Source: JALYNX01 sp963780755
Lineage (GTDB): Bacteria; Actinomycetota; Acidimicrobiia; Spongiisociales; ZC4RG35
Direction: 5' to 3'
Assembly (NCBI GenBank): GCA_963780755.1
Contig: CAWACX010000001.1
Span: 992,001 to 1,056,000 of the forward strand
DNA length: 64,000 nucleotides
The translations under genes were made by a program, and so were the position numbers. Shown in pieces: positions 18,118 to 29,179 of the stretch. Each line of letters opens with the position of its first letter. The first letter of the stretch is position 1. The notes below the pieces were generated by a model. That model did not search any database, had not been told where the DNA came from, and saw only the letters and a list, made by a program, of their open reading frames with translations.

Positions 18118-19118
18118 ATGGAGCGAATCGCGGTGATCGGCGCCGGTTCCTGGGGCACCACGATCGCCGGCTTTGCGGCGCAATCCATTCCCACCTCGCT
18201 CTGGGCGAGGCGATCGGAGCTGGCTGCCGAGATCAACGAACAACGCGAGAACACCCGATATCTGCCCGGGTTCAAGGTGCCCGAGCTGCTCACGGCGACG
18301 GACGACATCGCGGAGGCAACAGACAGGGGCTTCCGCTCTGGTGATGGCCGTTCCCTCGCACGGATTCCGCGAGGTCTACGGCATGGCCTCGGCGCTCGCT
18401 GGGAGCGGACATCCCGGTGCTCTCTCTGACCAAGGGCATCGAACAAGAGACGCTGGCAACGATGACCCAGGTGGTCGCTGAAGCCTCGCCGGAGAAGGAC
18501 CCGCGCCGGATCGGGGTGCTGACCGGGCCCAATCTGGCGAGCGAAGTGGCCGCCGGCCAGCCGACGGCCGCAGTCATCGCGATGTCCGACCTGGAAACCG
18601 CCCGTCAGCTCCAGGAGGTGTTCATGGGCCCGACCTTCAGGGTCTACACCCACGACGACGTTGTCGGATGCGAGCTCGGCGGCGCCCTCAAGAACGTGAT
18701 GGCGATCGCCGCCGGGATGTCCGACGGGCTCGGGTTCGGGGACAACACCCGGGCGACCCTGATCACCAGAGCCCTCTCCGAATTGACCCGGCTCGGGGTC
18801 TCCCTTGGGGGCCGGCCCGCCACCTTTGCCGGCCTGGCCGGGATGGGCGACCTCATCGCGACCTGCATCTCCACCGCCAGCCGGAACCACCAGGTCGGGT
18901 TCGGTCTGGCCGCCGGCAAGTCCCTGGAGCAGGTGGTGACCGAGATGAAGATGGTCGCCGAGGGAGTGAAGACGACAAGGGCAGTGCTCGATCTTGCGGA
19001 CCGCACCGAGATCGAGATGCCGATCGCCACCCATGTCGGCCACGTCCTCTACGAAGGTCTGGACCCCAAAGAGGCGGTGCTCCGTCTCATGAGCCGGGAA
19101 GCCAAGCCGGAAGACTGA
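18118..19118 (+). CDS. gpsA: Glycerol-3-phosphate dehydrogenase (NAD(P)+), two frameshifts
   Basis: Reduces dihydroxyacetone phosphate to sn-glycerol-3-phosphate for phospholipid synthesis. The N-terminus has the Rossmann loop VIGAGSWGTTIAGFAA and WARRSE. A shift near 18330 continues ALVMAVPSHGFREVY, and another near 18415 leads to LSLTKGIEQETL, VLTGPNLASEVAAGQPTA, the catalytic-lysine region ELGGALKNVMAIAAGM, GFGDNTRATLITRAL and FAGLAGMGDLIATC. The repaired length of about 333 residues is normal. ATG 18118 is the start; a GTG one codon earlier is possible. It is the first gene on the plus strand after divergent ychF. Confidence 0.92.
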
Positions 19119-19129
19119 GCCTCCGATAT

Positions 19130-19166
19130 GGGTTGTATGCAACCCGAGCCCCCGGTTCGGGGTTCT
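19130..19166 (+). terminator. Possible terminator after gpsA
   Basis: Two small hairpins lie side by side just past the gpsA stop: GGGTTG-TATG-CAACCC (19130-19145) and CCCCG-GTT-CGGGG (19150-19162), the second followed by TTCT. The T-run is short, so this is weak evidence for termination before the next gene. Confidence 0.3.
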
Positions 19167-19191
19167 AAGGCCAGATCACCGAGAGGAACAC

Positions 19192-20139
19192 GTGTCGAAC
19201 CGAATACTGATCACCTCACACGGCACCAACCGCGAGGCGTTCAATGGCCGGGACTGGGGCCTCTTCCTCGCCCTTTCTGCGATCTGGGGCTCGTCGTTCC
19301 TTTTCATGGCGATCGGCCTCGACGCGTTCCATCCCGGTCTCGTGACCTGGCTGCGTGTGGGATTCGGTGCTGCCGCGGTGGCCACGATCCCTCGAGCACG
19401 AAGGGCGGCGATACCTCGCTCCGAACGCCCACGGATCTTCACCCTCGGCTTGATCTGGATGGCGATTCCCTTCGTGATCTTCCCGATCGCCCAGCAGTGG
19501 ATCGACTCGGCAGTGGCCGGGATGCTCAACGGCGCCACTCCGATCTTCACCGCGATCGTCGCCTCACTCCTTCTGTGGCAAATCCCGGGACGGCTCCAGA
19601 TCGCAGGGCTGCTGGTCGGCTTCGCCGGCATCCTGGCGATCGCCCTTCCCTCCGCCGGTGAGGCGCCGACCGCCGCCATCGGCGTCGCATTGGTGATCTT
19701 CGCCACCGTTTGTTATGCCTTCGCCACCAACATCGTCGCCCCACTCCAACAGAAGTACGGCTCCCTCCCGGTGTTGGCCAGGGTGCAGTGGACGGCCCTT
19801 GCGCTGGTCACGCCCTACGGGATCTACGGGCTCACTCAGTCGAGTTTCGCCTGGCCATCGTTGTTGGCGATGCTCGCCGTCGGCGTGCTCGGCACCGGCC
19901 TGGCGATGGTGATGATGGGAAGTCTCGTGGGAAGCGTGGGGCCTACCCGCGCCACCTTCATCACCTACCTGATACCCGTGGTTGCTCTTGTACTCGGCGT
20001 TGTCTTTCGGGACGAGGTGGTGTCACCGATCTCGATCTTCGGCATCGGCTTGGTCATCGGTGGGGCCTTGCTCGCGTCACGGCGTGAGACCAACAGCGAG
20101 CAGATGGCTGCCCTCCTGGTCGAAGGCGAGACCGGCTGA
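19192..20139 (+). CDS. EamA/DMT-family transporter
   Basis: A 315-residue membrane protein with two EamA repeats of about five helices each. The first begins LFLALSAIWGSSFLFMAIGL and includes FPIAQQWIDSAVAGMLNGATPIFTAI. The second includes AIGVALVIFATVCYAFATNIV and ATFITYLIPVVALVLGVVF. The family exports metabolites or amino acids, and the substrate is not inferable here. The start is GTG 19192 with GAGAGGAA upstream. It converges on nurA with one base between stops. A second, unrelated EamA protein is at 27888. Confidence 0.9.
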   Translation: MSNRILITSHGTNREAFNGRDWGLFLALSAIWGSSFLFMAIGLDAFHPGLVTWLRVGFGAAAVATIPRARRAAIPRSERPRIFTLGLIWMAIPFVIFPIAQQWIDSAVAGMLNGATPIFTAIVASLLLWQIPGRLQIAGLLVGFAGILAIALPSAGEAPTAAIGVALVIFATVCYAFATNIVAPLQQKYGSLPVLARVQWTALALVTPYGIYGLTQSSFAWPSLLAMLAVGVLGTGLAMVMMGSLVGSVGPTRATFITYLIPVVALVLGVVFRDEVVSPISIFGIGLVIGGALLASRRETNSEQMAALLVEGETG

Positions 20140-20140
20140 A

Positions 20141-21048
20141 TCAGGCAGCCGCGGCCGAGCGAAGGGCGCGAATCACCAGGTCTCGATCACCCAAGCGGCG
20201 CCGCAACTCGCGCTCCAGCCCTCCGATCGGGTAGAGGTTCTGCGGGGCACGCGGGTCTTTGTGGCGAGCGGAGGCGAAGCGGGGCAGTGCTCGCCGAGAC
20301 CAGGTGGGCGACCCGGGCGGCATCAGCGACCGTCATATCGGCCTTCACCTCACATCGAACCAGGCCACCGGCCGGGCCCGCTCCATTGGCCAGCCGCAGA
20401 TACCACGAGAACCGGCTCCAGGACGTCGTGGTGAGAAAGAGCGGAGTCCGGTAGCCGACGGGAAGCGTCCCCAGGGTGGCTCTGAGCTCATCGGGGAGAT
20501 ACTGGACGTGCTGGGTCTTCACATATCCGACGGCGCCCTTCGAGATGGCGGCGATGCGACAAAGGCCCGTCGACCACCACCAAGGCAGCGTCGGATTGGC
20601 CCGCCGCGACCTCGCCTTCGAGGTCCCCCATCCTCTCCTGAATCCCGAGCCAGAGCTCTTCGGGTGTCGACCCCTTGGTGCTCATCACCTCATATCGGCC
20701 AATCTTGGTGTCGACCTCGTCGGCGCCGGCGCTGGTGAATATCCCCCGGCGAACCTCTGCTGCCACCACCTTGGCATCGCCATTGCATCTGACGGCTCCC
20801 GCGGCGAAGGTCGCGGCCAGGCCGAAACCGGGGAACAAGCCCTCGCGATCTATCCAAAGGTTGGCATCGACCCGGCGCACCCCGTCGACGAACAGGATGT
20901 CTGATGCCGGCTCGCACTCGGGGAGCAGCGGACGCCAGTTGTCGGGGGTGAGCTCGACCGAGGGGTCGACCTTGTCTGTGGAGTCGGCAAGGTCGGCGTC
21001 CGACGGCGCCCCGTAGTCCGGGTCCCAGGCCTCGACGGTGAATCTCAC
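20141..21048 (-). CDS. nurA: NurA-type DNA repair nuclease, two frameshifts
   Basis: A repaired protein of about 300 residues. The first part begins VRFTVEAWDPDYGAP and contains ILFVDGVRRVDANLWI (the RNase H-like first catalytic Asp), GAVRCNGDAKVV, and a second acidic motif in ALVVVDGPL. A shift near 20558 continues RIAAISKGAVGYVKTQHVQYLP. Another near 20290 leads to FASARHKDPRAPQNLYPIGGLE and RRLGDRDLVIRALR, the signature C-terminus of bacterial NurA proteins. NurA is a 5'-3' nuclease that works with the HerA translocase in DNA-end resection. The GTG start overlaps the sbcC stop by 4 bp, and herA is the first gene of the same cluster. Confidence 0.82.
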
Positions 21049-23378
21049 GATGCCATCCTTTCGACAGACGACGTTTCGGCGCTCTTGGTGACCTGGAAAC
21101 GAATCGGGATCCGCTCCGACAATTCCTGGACGTGGGTCACGATGCCGACCGTTCTCCCCCCGCTGGCGAGCTCGTCGAGCACCGAAGCGACGATGTCGAT
21201 CGACTCCTGGTCGAGGGAGCCGAATCCCTCGTCGAGCAGCACACATTCGAGTCGCGATGAGGTGCCGGTGAGCTCGGCCAGTTGCTGCGCCATCGACAAC
21301 GACAGCGAGAGAGCAACCAGGAAGGTCTCACCTCCGGACAGCCCTTTGGTGGTCCTCCTCAGGTCGGCGTTGCGATGGTCGATGACCTCGAACTGGCTCT
21401 TGTGAGCCATCAATGAGTAGGCGCCTCCGGTCAGCTCGCGGAGCAACAGGTTGGCCCCGTCCACGAGGGTCTCCATAGCCTCCTCGAGCAGCCAGGCCTC
21501 GAAGTTGTTGGACTTGAGATGTGTCCCCAGAGATGCGGCCACTCGGGCTCTCGACGACTCGGCTTCGAGCTGCTGCCCGAGATCCGCTGCCTCGGCAATC
21601 GACTTCTCCAGCTCCTCGATCTCGGTGCGGCGCCGCTCCTCGGCGAGGGCGAGATGGGCCTCGGGCGAACCGGTCACTTCGATGCCCAGGCTCTCCAGCC
21701 AGGCCCGCATCGCCGCAGAAGCCTGATCGGCTTCGGCCTGGGCAGTCGCGACTGCCTCGCCCATCTTCACGAGGTCCGACCGCCGGCGCTCCACTTCGCC
21801 GACACGCCACGACTCGAATGACTGCCAGGCCTGAACCGGGTCGTCCCCGGGGATCGGCGGCTTCTCTGCCGCAAGGAGATCCCGGGCACTGAGCAAAGCC
21901 TCGAACAAGCTCGAAGCCCGAGCGGAGAGCTCGGCCAGGCGTGCCCGCGCGTCCTCGGTCTCCAAGTGCACCCGCTCCAGGTCCTCGTCGATTCCGGCCC
22001 TGCGCTCGGCGAGCTCCTCCAGCGCCACGATCGCCGACTCGACCAGGTCCGGCGCCGCGGCGCCTGCGAGAAGCGCCTCGACCTCCGCCACCCGACGATC
22101 CAAGCCCTTGGCCTCGCCTTCGGCCCCTTTGAGCCGGTCGCGTGCCTCGGCGGCCCGGGATTCGAGACCAGCCAGCTCCTTCGTCAGTAGGTCCATCGAT
22201 TCCGTCGGCCCCCCACCTTCCTCAGGTACTTCGCCGACCACGATGAGGCAGACCGGGCACGGCTCTCCCGGAACCAGGCCTTCTCGCACGACATGGGCGG
22301 CATGCGCCACCCTGAGGGTGTTGAGATCGGTCACTCCACGATCGCGGGCGGATGTGGCCTCGGCCAGGTCGGCACCGAGGGCATCGAGGTCGAGTGCGGC
22401 CCGATCGGCGGCGAGCTTCTCGAGTTGGGCCCTATTCGCCCGCCATGATTCGAGCTGTGCCAGCGGGGGCTGAGTCGAGACCGCCTGGTCGACCTCGTCC
22501 CTCGCCGCTTTGAGTTGGGAAGTGGAATCGGACAGGGCCTCCAGGCGAGTCGATCCTTCGAGGCGGTCCCTATCGAGGGTCTCCAGGTCTTCGGGCAATG
22601 TGATCGACTCCAGACGCTGCAAGCTCTGGTCGGTCTCGGCCCGCGCCGCCGTCGCCTCGGCGACCGCAGCAACCAACCGCTCGAGGTCCGCGACCTTGGC
22701 TGGGAGGTGGTCGCGAGCTTCGGCCAGTGCCGCCAGTCGCGACCGCGCCTCATCGATCTGCTCGGCAGTGGGCACGTCGAGCTTGGCCAGGCTCTCCTCG
22801 ATCGCCTGAGCACGCCCCTCCGATGTCTTCGCCCTAGCGTTCGCGAGCTGCATCACCCTCTCGAACAGGCCGATGTCGAGTAAGGCTCGGAGCAGTGCCT
22901 GACGGTCGCTTGGCTTGTCGGTCAGGAAGTCGGCAAAGGCGCCCTGAGGCAAGACGACGGCCTTGGTGAACTGGTCGTAGCTGAGGCCGAGGAGCTCGAT
23001 CACTCTGGCGGTGACCTCGTCGGCCCCACGCGCCAGCACCTCTCGGTCCTGTCCACGCTCCAGACTGGCCTCCGATGTGGTCGCCCCGGATTTGGTGCGC
23101 TCGACGAGGCGGGCGGCAGTGAACTCCTCTTCACCGACCGTGAACTCGAAAGCCACCTTCGCCCGATCGGCCTGCGCCGAGATCACCGGGGCAACCGAAC
23201 GGCGGTCGTCGAGTCGGGGAATCGTGCCGTAAAGAGCGAAGATCATCCCGTCGATGACGCTCGACTTGCCCGCCCCGGTGGGCCCGGAGAGGACGAACAA
23301 GTCGGCATCGGTGAAGTCGACTTCAGTGCGTTGCCGGTAGGCGAGGAAGCCGTCCATGACCAGGCGTCGCGGCCTCAT
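21045..23378 (-). CDS. sbcC: Exonuclease subunit SbcC (Rad50-like SMC ATPase)
   Basis: A 777-residue ABC/SMC-type ATPase. Walker A is GPTGAGKSSVIDG (about residue 32), followed by DRRSVAPVISAQADRAKVAFEF. Two long coiled-coil arms rich in Ala/Glu/Arg flank the zinc hook CPVC near residue 374. The C-terminal half has TGGAYSL, signature LSGGETFLVALSLSLSMAQQL (about 679), Walker B CVLLDEGFGSLDQES and the ITHV-like VGIVTHV. It pairs with SbcD to open hairpins and blocked DNA ends. At 777 residues it is compact compared with E. coli SbcC (about 1050), nearer archaeal Rad50. It overlaps sbcD and nurA by 4 bp each. Confidence 0.95.
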   Translation of the reverse strand: MRPRRLVMDGFLAYRQRTEVDFTDADLFVLSGPTGAGKSSVIDGMIFALYGTIPRLDDRRSVAPVISAQADRAKVAFEFTVGEEEFTAARLVERTKSGATTSEASLERGQDREVLARGADEVTARVIELLGLSYDQFTKAVVLPQGAFADFLTDKPSDRQALLRALLDIGLFERVMQLANARAKTSEGRAQAIEESLAKLDVPTAEQIDEARSRLAALAEARDHLPAKVADLERLVAAVAEATAARAETDQSLQRLESITLPEDLETLDRDRLEGSTRLEALSDSTSQLKAARDEVDQAVSTQPPLAQLESWRANRAQLEKLAADRAALDLDALGADLAEATSARDRGVTDLNTLRVAHAAHVVREGLVPGEPCPVCLIVVGEVPEEGGGPTESMDLLTKELAGLESRAAEARDRLKGAEGEAKGLDRRVAEVEALLAGAAAPDLVESAIVALEELAERRAGIDEDLERVHLETEDARARLAELSARASSLFEALLSARDLLAAEKPPIPGDDPVQAWQSFESWRVGEVERRRSDLVKMGEAVATAQAEADQASAAMRAWLESLGIEVTGSPEAHLALAEERRRTEIEELEKSIAEAADLGQQLEAESSRARVAASLGTHLKSNNFEAWLLEEAMETLVDGANLLLRELTGGAYSLMAHKSQFEVIDHRNADLRRTTKGLSGGETFLVALSLSLSMAQQLAELTGTSSRLECVLLDEGFGSLDQESIDIVASVLDELASGGRTVGIVTHVQELSERIPIRFQVTKSAETSSVERMAS

Positions 23379-24506
23379 GTCGCGACCGCCTCCTCTTCGA
23401 GCTCTCGAAACAGGTCGAGCACTGCCGGGTCGTCCACTCCCTTGTGGGCCAGGTAGGTGGCGAAGAGGTCGGCTGGCGACCGGCCCGCCCTGCTCACCCG
23501 CTCCTGCGGTCGGGCCTCATCGGACCTGGCCAGGATCACGTCGACGGCGCCAGGGACCGCGGCCCGGACCTCTTCGTTGAGACCGGCGCGGGCTTTCTCG
23601 TCGAGCACGACCTTCACGAACGCGCCGTCCAGCTCGGGCGCCATCGCGATCACCTGCTCCAAGGTCCCGGTGACCTGGATCAGCCTGGTGCCAGACTCGA
23701 TGGGGATGCCCTCCACGGAAGCCGGCTTGCCGGCTTCGGCTTCGACCAGAAGCACACCTTTGTCGTCTCCGACCTCGCCGAAATCGAGCTGCATCGGGGA
23801 GCCGCTGTACCAGACCGGGGCCGGCGCCGGGACTCTCTGCTGGCGATGAAGATGGCCGAGGGCGACATAGGTCAGGTGCCCTGGGAAGGCCTGCGGCGGG
23901 ATGTCGTATCCCATGATGTGAGATTCCCGCTCGCCCCCGCCTGTTGTTGCCCCATAGACGAAGGCATGGCTGATCGCGATGTTCACCGTGTCGACGCCCA
24001 TGTCAGCGGTCAGAGCCTCGATGATCCTCCTCAGCCGCAGCTCATAGGTCTGAACTTGCTGATCGGGGTCCAGATCCATGATCTGCTCTGCCTTGATGAT
24101 CCCCCTCTGCGAAACGAAGGGGATGAATGCGGCCCTGAGGCCGAGAGACTCGAGGGTGACGACTCCGCCGTCGGCCGGCTGGGTGGGCCGGGAAACGACC
24201 ACGATCCGGCCCAGGTCGAGCAACGGCTTCACTGCTTCGAGCCGGGCTGCATTGTCGTGGTTGCCCCCGACCACCAGGACCGGGCCGACCTCGGCCAAGC
24301 TGAGCAAGGCCCGGTACACGATGGCCTCGTCCTCCGGCGATGGGGATGACACGTCGAACAGGTCCCCGGCCACCACGGTGGCATCCACGGCGCGGTCATG
24401 GGCGATCTCCGCGATCTCGGCGAGCACCGCCCGATGCTCATCGGCCCGGGAACGGCCGCGAATCTTCCTCCCCACGTGCCAATCGGAGGTGTGCAAGCAA
24501 CCTCAT
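23375..24506 (-). CDS. sbcD: Exonuclease subunit SbcD (Mre11-like), one frameshift at the N-terminus
   Basis: A calcineurin-like nuclease of about 377 residues. The metal-binding motifs are HTSDWHVGRK, VVAGDLFDVSSP, VGGNHDNAARLE, AISHAFVYG and ALGHLHRQQ. The C-terminal capping region VKVVLDEKARAGLNEEV follows. The conventional N-terminus MRLL-HTSDWH is restored if one base is removed near 24492; ATG 24506 is then the start. Without repair the frame opens only at 24496. It overlaps sbcC by 4 bp and lies 63 bp downstream of herA. Confidence 0.93.
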
Positions 24507-24568
24507 GTTTCCCGAGCCACCATCATCCCTCCGATCGTAGGACCGGGGTGGGACAGATTCGGGTACTC

Positions 24569-26242
<1,674 letters not shown>

Positions 26243-26298
26243 CTCAGCCGAGAGTAGACCTCGCCTGGGACAGGAACCCGCCTCGTAGGGTGACGGCG

Positions 26299-27455
26299 GT
26301 GAGCCTCGTGGTGTTCCCGTTCAAGGATGAGGACCCGGCTGTGGTGTCCGCCAACCTTGCGACCGCGGCCGCCCATCGCCGCGTCGAGGAGGTGTGGGCC
26401 ATCGCGGCCCCGGACAGCCGGGATGCGATCGCAGTCACCGCGGGGGCCGAAGCACTCGCTTCCCGGTCGGGCAAGCCGGTAACGCGTCATCCCCCAGCGG
26501 CGGATCGGGGTGTTTCACCCCGGCAAGGGCGACGCGATGAACACCGCTATCGAGATCGCGGCCGGCGAGGGCAGGGAACGTGCCCACTTCTTCGACGCCG
26601 ACATCACCAACTTCGACCACTCATGGATCGACGGCGCCGAGGGTGCAGCCGACCGGGGATATGGCGTGGTCCGCCACCGCTTCCCGAGGGCGTCGACCGA
26701 TGCCATGATCACCTGGATGGTCACCAGGCCCAGCCTGGCGCTCCTCTTCCCCGGATCGTTCCTGCCCCGACTCGATCAGCCGTTGGGGGGCGAGCTTCTG
26801 CTCACCGGGCCTGCGTTGCAACACCTCGCCGGATCGGACCTGGTCCGTGCCCGGTCAGATTGGGGAATCGACACCGTGATCACTTATGCGACCTCGGTGT
26901 TGGGGCTCGGCATCTACGAGCACCACGTCGCCGACGGAAAGCGGCACAGCCTGTACGGGTCGCTGGAGGAGCTGCGCCCGATGCTCGTCGAGTGCCTCGG
27001 CGCTGCGGCCTCTCTGCGGGGCCTTCCCGGCCCGGGGCCCAACGCCCGGCATGGCAGCGACCCACCGGCCCCCGTTCCGCCCGACCTGCTCACCACGGTC
27101 GCCTATGACCTGGAGGAGACGACCGCCTTGCTCTCATCCCCCTTCGTGAAGGGCGAGCGCGAACTGATCACGGAGATGCCCGACCCAGGGTTTATCGAGC
27201 GTCTCGCCGACCCTGTCCGTCCCGAGCCGGGCCTTATGGACGAGCCCGCCTGGCGTCGAGCATTGGGGTTCCTGTTGCTCAGGTCTCAACCGGGCGATCC
27301 GGCGCTGGGAGTCGCTTGCGTTCCGGCTCTGGCTGCACCGTGTGATCGCCTACACGACGGAATGGGTGCCCCGGGGATATGCCGCCGCCATATCGCATCT
27401 GGAGGAGACGATCCGCGAGTTCGAGGCGGCTTCCGACCAGCATTGGGCGACATGA
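26299..27455 (+). CDS. mgs: Mannosylglycerate synthase (GT78), two frameshifts
   Basis: A retaining glycosyltransferase of about 385 residues that joins mannose from GDP-mannose to D-glycerate (or D-lactate) in one step, giving a compatible solute. The pieces track the Rhodothermus marinus enzyme as I remember it: VVFPFKDEDPAVV with the GDP-binding K/E, then after a shift near 26490 RIGVFHPGKGDAMNTAIE, the metal motif DADIT (about residue 100), GYGVVRHRFPRASTDAMITW, LDQPLGGELLL, RSDWGIDTVITY, ADGKRHSLYGSLEELRPMLVEC. After a second shift near 27302 come WESLAFRLWLHRVIAY and a helical tail. GTG 26299 has AGGG eight bases upstream; GTG 26290 is an alternative. No separate phosphatase gene is needed for this type. 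The stop overlaps the next gene (ATGA). Confidence 0.85.
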
Positions 27456-27886
27456 GCCTCGCAGTCGTTGTGATCATCGCAGTCCTGGGCGGCCTCGCCG
27501 GCGCCCTCCAGTCCCAGTTCCTCGGGGTCATGGAACAGCGGGTGGGGACGCTCGCTTCCACCTTCGTCACCTATGGGGGCGGCGGGCTCGCCATCACGAT
27601 CCTGATGCTCGCGCTTCAAGGCGGAAAGCTCTCCGAGCTCCGCGCCCTCCCCTGGTGGGCGTTCACCGCAGGGCTGATGGGTCTCGTGGTGGTCGCCTCG
27701 CTCGGCGTGAGCGTCTCCCGGCTCGGCCTCGGCGCGGGCCTGACCCTTTTCACAGGGGCCACCCTGGTCCTGGGCGCCCTGATCGAGCATTTCGGGTGGT
27801 TCGGCGAGGCCAGGCCGCTGGACGGCCCCCGGCTCCTGGGGATCGCGATGGTGATCTTCGGGACCTGGCTGGTGGTGCGGGGCTGA
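27452..27886 (+). CDS. DMT-family YdcZ (DUF606) small transporter
   Basis: A 144-residue membrane protein of five helices: VVVIIAVLGGLAGALQSQFLG, TFVTYGGGGLAITILMLAL, WWAFTAGLMGLVVVASLGVSV, LGAGLTLFTGATLVLGALIE and LLGIAMVIFGTWLVV. Single-repeat YdcZ proteins act as dimers or paired subunits, with unknown substrates. It is translationally coupled to the mannosylglycerate synthase gene by an ATGA overlap, so a role with osmolyte or precursor movement is possible, though unproven. It converges on the EamA gene at 27888. Confidence 0.85.
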   Translation: MSLAVVVIIAVLGGLAGALQSQFLGVMEQRVGTLASTFVTYGGGGLAITILMLALQGGKLSELRALPWWAFTAGLMGLVVVASLGVSVSRLGLGAGLTLFTGATLVLGALIEHFGWFGEARPLDGPRLLGIAMVIFGTWLVVRG

Positions 27887-27887
27887 C

Positions 27888-28718
27888 CTAGCCGAGTGCG
27901 ATCGCGGTCATCGCCAGCAATGCCAGGACCATCCCCAGTGCCTGACGGGGCAGGATGTGCTCCGAGTTGACCACCCGGGCGAGCAGGACGGTGACTGCCG
28001 GATAGAACTCCGAGGCGACCGCCGCCAGAGCAAGAGATCCGGCGCGGACCGCGAACAACAACGAGACGTTGGCGGTGACGTCGAAGAGCCCGCTCGCCGC
28101 CACATACCGGAACGGGACTTGCCGGGGCCCGGTCACCTTCCAATACCCGACGGCAGCGATTCCCAGCACCACCAAAATCGTGGCCCCGCGCGATGCGATC
28201 AATGGCAGCAGGTTCGACTCCTCCGACGTGAGCCGGAAGATCGTGGTGAAACCTCCAAACCCGAGACCGGCCACGGCGCCGTACCAGAACCCGCCACCCG
28301 GCACCTCCCCCGGATCGGCCACCCAGGCGCAAAGCAGGACGGCAGGCAGTGCCAGGAGAACGCCGATCCACGCGATCGCCGACGGCCGCTCCCCTCCGAT
28401 GACCGCGGCGACGACCGGGATGGTTGCCCCGAGAGCCGCCGACACCGGCGCCACCGCCGCCGCCTGGCCCCTACTCAACCCGGCAAACAGCGCAACGAGC
28501 CCGAGCGCTCCGGAGATCCCGGCCAGCATTCCCAACCAATAATCGGCAGCCGCGGCATCGCCACCGACGATGAGAGCGACGACGGCGAGGATCGGAAAGC
28601 TGACCAGACCGGCCCAAAGGACGACAGAAGCGGCTGACACCCGCTTCGCCCCTTCCCCGCCGAGGAAGTCGGCGACGCCATAGAGCAGGGAGCTGATACC
28701 CCCAAAGACGACTTCCAC
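27888..28718 (-). CDS. EamA-family transporter
   Basis: A 276-residue ten-helix DMT protein. The first repeat starts VVFGGISSLLYGVADFLGGEG and includes ALGLVALFAGLSRGQAAAVAPVSA. The second includes GFWYGAVAGLGFGGFTTIFRL and ALAAVASEFYPAVTVLLARV, the family's AEPV-like stretch. The substrate is unknown. Its start abuts the HIT gene stop, so the two may share a transcript. Confidence 0.88.
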   Translation of the reverse strand: MEVVFGGISSLLYGVADFLGGEGAKRVSAASVVLWAGLVSFPILAVVALIVGGDAAAADYWLGMLAGISGALGLVALFAGLSRGQAAAVAPVSAALGATIPVVAAVIGGERPSAIAWIGVLLALPAVLLCAWVADPGEVPGGGFWYGAVAGLGFGGFTTIFRLTSEESNLLPLIASRGATILVVLGIAAVGYWKVTGPRQVPFRYVAASGLFDVTANVSLLFAVRAGSLALAAVASEFYPAVTVLLARVVNSEHILPRQALGMVLALLAMTAIALG

Positions 28719-29156
28719 CTAGGCGACCGCCCCCGCAGACACCTCGTCGCGGCCCATGGCCTTGAGGACATAGCGGATCGAGGCCGCCGACTCTTCGAGG
28801 GCCTCCGGTTGGCTGATCGAGGCCGCGGCTCGGGAGAAGTCGAGGTCCCGCGTGCTGTCGATCGGCACCACATGGAGATGGAGATGGGGCACCTCGAGGC
28901 CGGCGATCACCAGGCCCACCCGCTCCGGCCGAAACGCCTTCATCTGTGCACCGCCGATGATCCGGGCCACCTCGAGCAAGTGGGCGCCGAGGTCGGGCGG
29001 GCAGTCCAGCCAGTGATCGACTTCCTCCCGTGGGACCACCAGAGTGTGGCCGGGCCGAAGCGGGTTGATGGACATGAACCCGACGGCCCGATCGTCCTCC
29101 CAGACGAAGGTGCCCGGGATCTCACCCCGGATGATCCTCGTGAACAGAGTGGCCAT
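28719..29156 (-). CDS. HIT-family nucleotide hydrolase/transferase
   Basis: A 145-residue histidine-triad protein. FTRIIRGEIPGTFVWEDDRA and FMSINPLRPGHTLVVPREEV are the usual first half. The catalytic triad HLHLHVVP lies near residue 100. The family hydrolyses AMP- or GMP-linked substrates (Hint/Fhit type), and the precise substrate is open. The cysteine zinc motif of classical PKCI/Hint proteins is absent. It is upstream of the EamA gene with no gap. Confidence 0.92.
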   Translation of the reverse strand: MATLFTRIIRGEIPGTFVWEDDRAVGFMSINPLRPGHTLVVPREEVDHWLDCPPDLGAHLLEVARIIGGAQMKAFRPERVGLVIAGLEVPHLHLHVVPIDSTRDLDFSRAAASISQPEALEESAASIRYVLKAMGRDEVSAGAVA

Positions 29157-29179
29157 CGTCTGAGCCTATCCCCGACAGG

